Positions 53,101 to 55,880 of a DNA stretch of 64,000 nt are shown here, piece after piece; the stretch's first letter is position 1, and every line of letters begins with the position of its first letter. The position numbers and the translations under genes are program-made. Source of the stretch: Harmothoe impar (Eukaryota > Annelida > Polychaeta > Phyllodocida > Polynoidae). The stretch spans positions 46,762,175 through 46,826,174 of the forward strand of contig OX381705.1 of NCBI GenBank assembly GCA_947462335.1. The letters are read 5' to 3'. The notes under the pieces were generated by a model. That model was not told the DNA's origin. It ran no database searches and worked only from the letters and a program-made list of their open reading frames with translations.

Positions 53101-55786
53101 ACGTGACGTTAATGACGCCGAAGGCCACCCCATTGACATCGACCAGGCTAGCGGCCTCTATCTTAGTGGTCAGGGTTTCTAAGGACGGCAGAGTAGCAAT
53201 CTGTGCATCTAACATCTCGCCATCTATCACCACCGTGTAGCGAACACTGAAGTATGAATCCCTGGAGAAAGATAATGGTTAGAGAGTTTAGTAGTAGTAC
53301 AGTGCTCTGCCTATGTTCGCGCAAAGTTGAAGTTCCTATAAAAATAAATGGTCCTAGAAGCATACAATCAACCTGGAAAGCACTACATGGAAAGTACTCG
53401 TTACCGAAACAAATAGATAATTATGTGCAATGATCCGAACAAACTTACCCAGTGTCGGTATCAATTGTTTCTTCTGTCGTTGCAACGGTGACCGCGACTG
53501 TTGATGAGGTGAATTCTGTGAAACAAGACGACACTAGCTATTATATCACACATTATCATTGGACTCGCTAGAGGGAGGAATATGTAATATATAAAGAAGA
53601 TAGATAGAACTTAATACTTTCCATAAGCAGTATCAGATAGAGATAGATATTTATTAGCTTAGCCCCATCATCAGAGAGGCCACTTCCTCAACAACAAAAG
53701 GAAGGAAATCTTAATTTAAAATAGAAATTCCAGCAAAAAAGCAGGAATCCCTGCAAAAGCAGGAAAAGTGGCATATTTGCTATTCCTACCTTGTCGTTCG
53801 GTAAAGCTCTCCTTAATGATGGTCTCGAAGGAGGTGAAGCTAGACTCTTGGACATCGAGGTTGAGGGTGAGGGAGTAAACAGAGGTCTCTGTGAACACTT
53901 CAGTCAGCTCCACATCCAGCACCTCCAGCTCTACCTCAGTGGCTGCCTTAAAGGTCGACACCAGGGTCGACTCCTCCAGCACTGGAAGTACAGACGCCGA
54001 CGCCACCTGGCCATCGATGATCAATTGATAATCCACGGCATAGGAGAAGGACCTATAATTAATATAAAATGTAGAGTTGGTTACAATACGCATACTCATA
54101 TTGTGCAATTTTTTAAGGGAAGTTGTTTCCCCAAGACTTTCAGGCATGGGTACACTCGTGGAATTGTGCCCTCCCTCAGTTTATTGTTCACTGTGTCTGT
54201 TTGCACTAGTTTGAGTCCAAACATCAAAAGACCTATCATTAATTTCCTGTTTGGTAAGTCAGACAAACATCATCTAGGATGTTTGTTAAGTCAGACAAAC
54301 ATAATCTTTTCAATATTGGATGTTAGGTTGCGCTAGTATAATGTGTAAAGTCGTGTTTCATCAAGTTCTCTTATCAGTATGGGATGGTGATTTTAATCGT
54401 TATTGGTTAGACACATGGATGTGATATGCTTATATCCATTTTTCTACATTAAATACAATGATAGTTATGGATAATCATGGCAAGGTGTGATTTGACATAT
54501 ATATCTCAGACCTAACTCCATAGCGGCCATTGATAACACCATTATAAGTATTTGCAAACAGAAGTAAAAGGCAACAAGCTGCTGCCTATATATACTTCAG
54601 TTTTCTTACCCTGTCTTTTCTACCAGGACTTCACGCTGGCGGACAACCTTGATAGTCAAAGATTCCTTGGTCTCCACTGTAAATAGACATTAAAAAATTT
54701 GAAAAGATTTGAATCTAGTAGAACACCTGTATCATATTTGGTACGAATAATCATTTATAGTCGGCATTAAGAGCATAGACCTAAACCCACAACATGTACC
54801 TGCTGGGAGAAATTATAGTTGTTACTGCTATTTTCTTGCCGGTCTACCACAAGTCTATTTCGTAAAACAACAAATATTAAAACTAAAACTATATCACACA
54901 TCACTCAATGTAATATTCATTAGAATCACCCTTAACTAAAGAAGGAAAGAAGTATATTCTATGAGTAAACTGCGCCATACCTGTTAATGATGTGGATGAA
55001 GCAGCCAGAATAGCTTCTGTCATGCTCTCGGTCTCAGTCTCGGAGAAGGCAGTTGACAGTACAATAGATGTACTGATACTCATATCTGTCAACGTTGACA
55101 GTTTGACATCCTTAGCAACTTCATAGGCTTTCCCTTGTGCATTTACCACCTGAATGAGCTGCTCGGTTACCTTCTCTATGGACACTGACTGCTCCTCCAG
55201 TGAACTCCACATTTTCGAGTCGACAGTTATTGAGTAGCTCATCTTGAATGACGACACACTGAAATATCAAGTGGTATCATCAATGATCTGTAATGTCAGC
55301 AACATAATTTTCATTGGATAAGGTTTTATTCTGCCAATGGTATGTTTTTTGTTGATTTCAATTACATTAGCGTATTTGCTTCCGGTTATTGAGTGACTTT
55401 CTAAAATAGAGGGTGATCCTGATAAGTTACCATTCCTTTAGTCATGTAGTTATAATGTATTGATATGGACGAAATACCTGCTGATAGACACATATTCTGT
55501 GATGGTCAGAATCTTGCATTCAACTGTAGCACTTGCCAGCTTATCTACAAAGAAGGGAAGAAAAACATTTCCATTTAAAGCATTTGTCGCCGCTATGTGT
55601 ATTATCCATATATAGGCACCTACATGATCGCTGTGCCATATGATTGTCCCCGCTCCAAAGACGATTCTCATTAATTTGTCACTCATGATTTTAGTTAATA
55701 ACTAACTAACCCCAAACACATTTTCCCTTTATATATGTTACACGATACTTCAGTATCCTATAATAGCTTACGCTATAATCATACAT

Positions 55787-55880
<94 letters not shown>
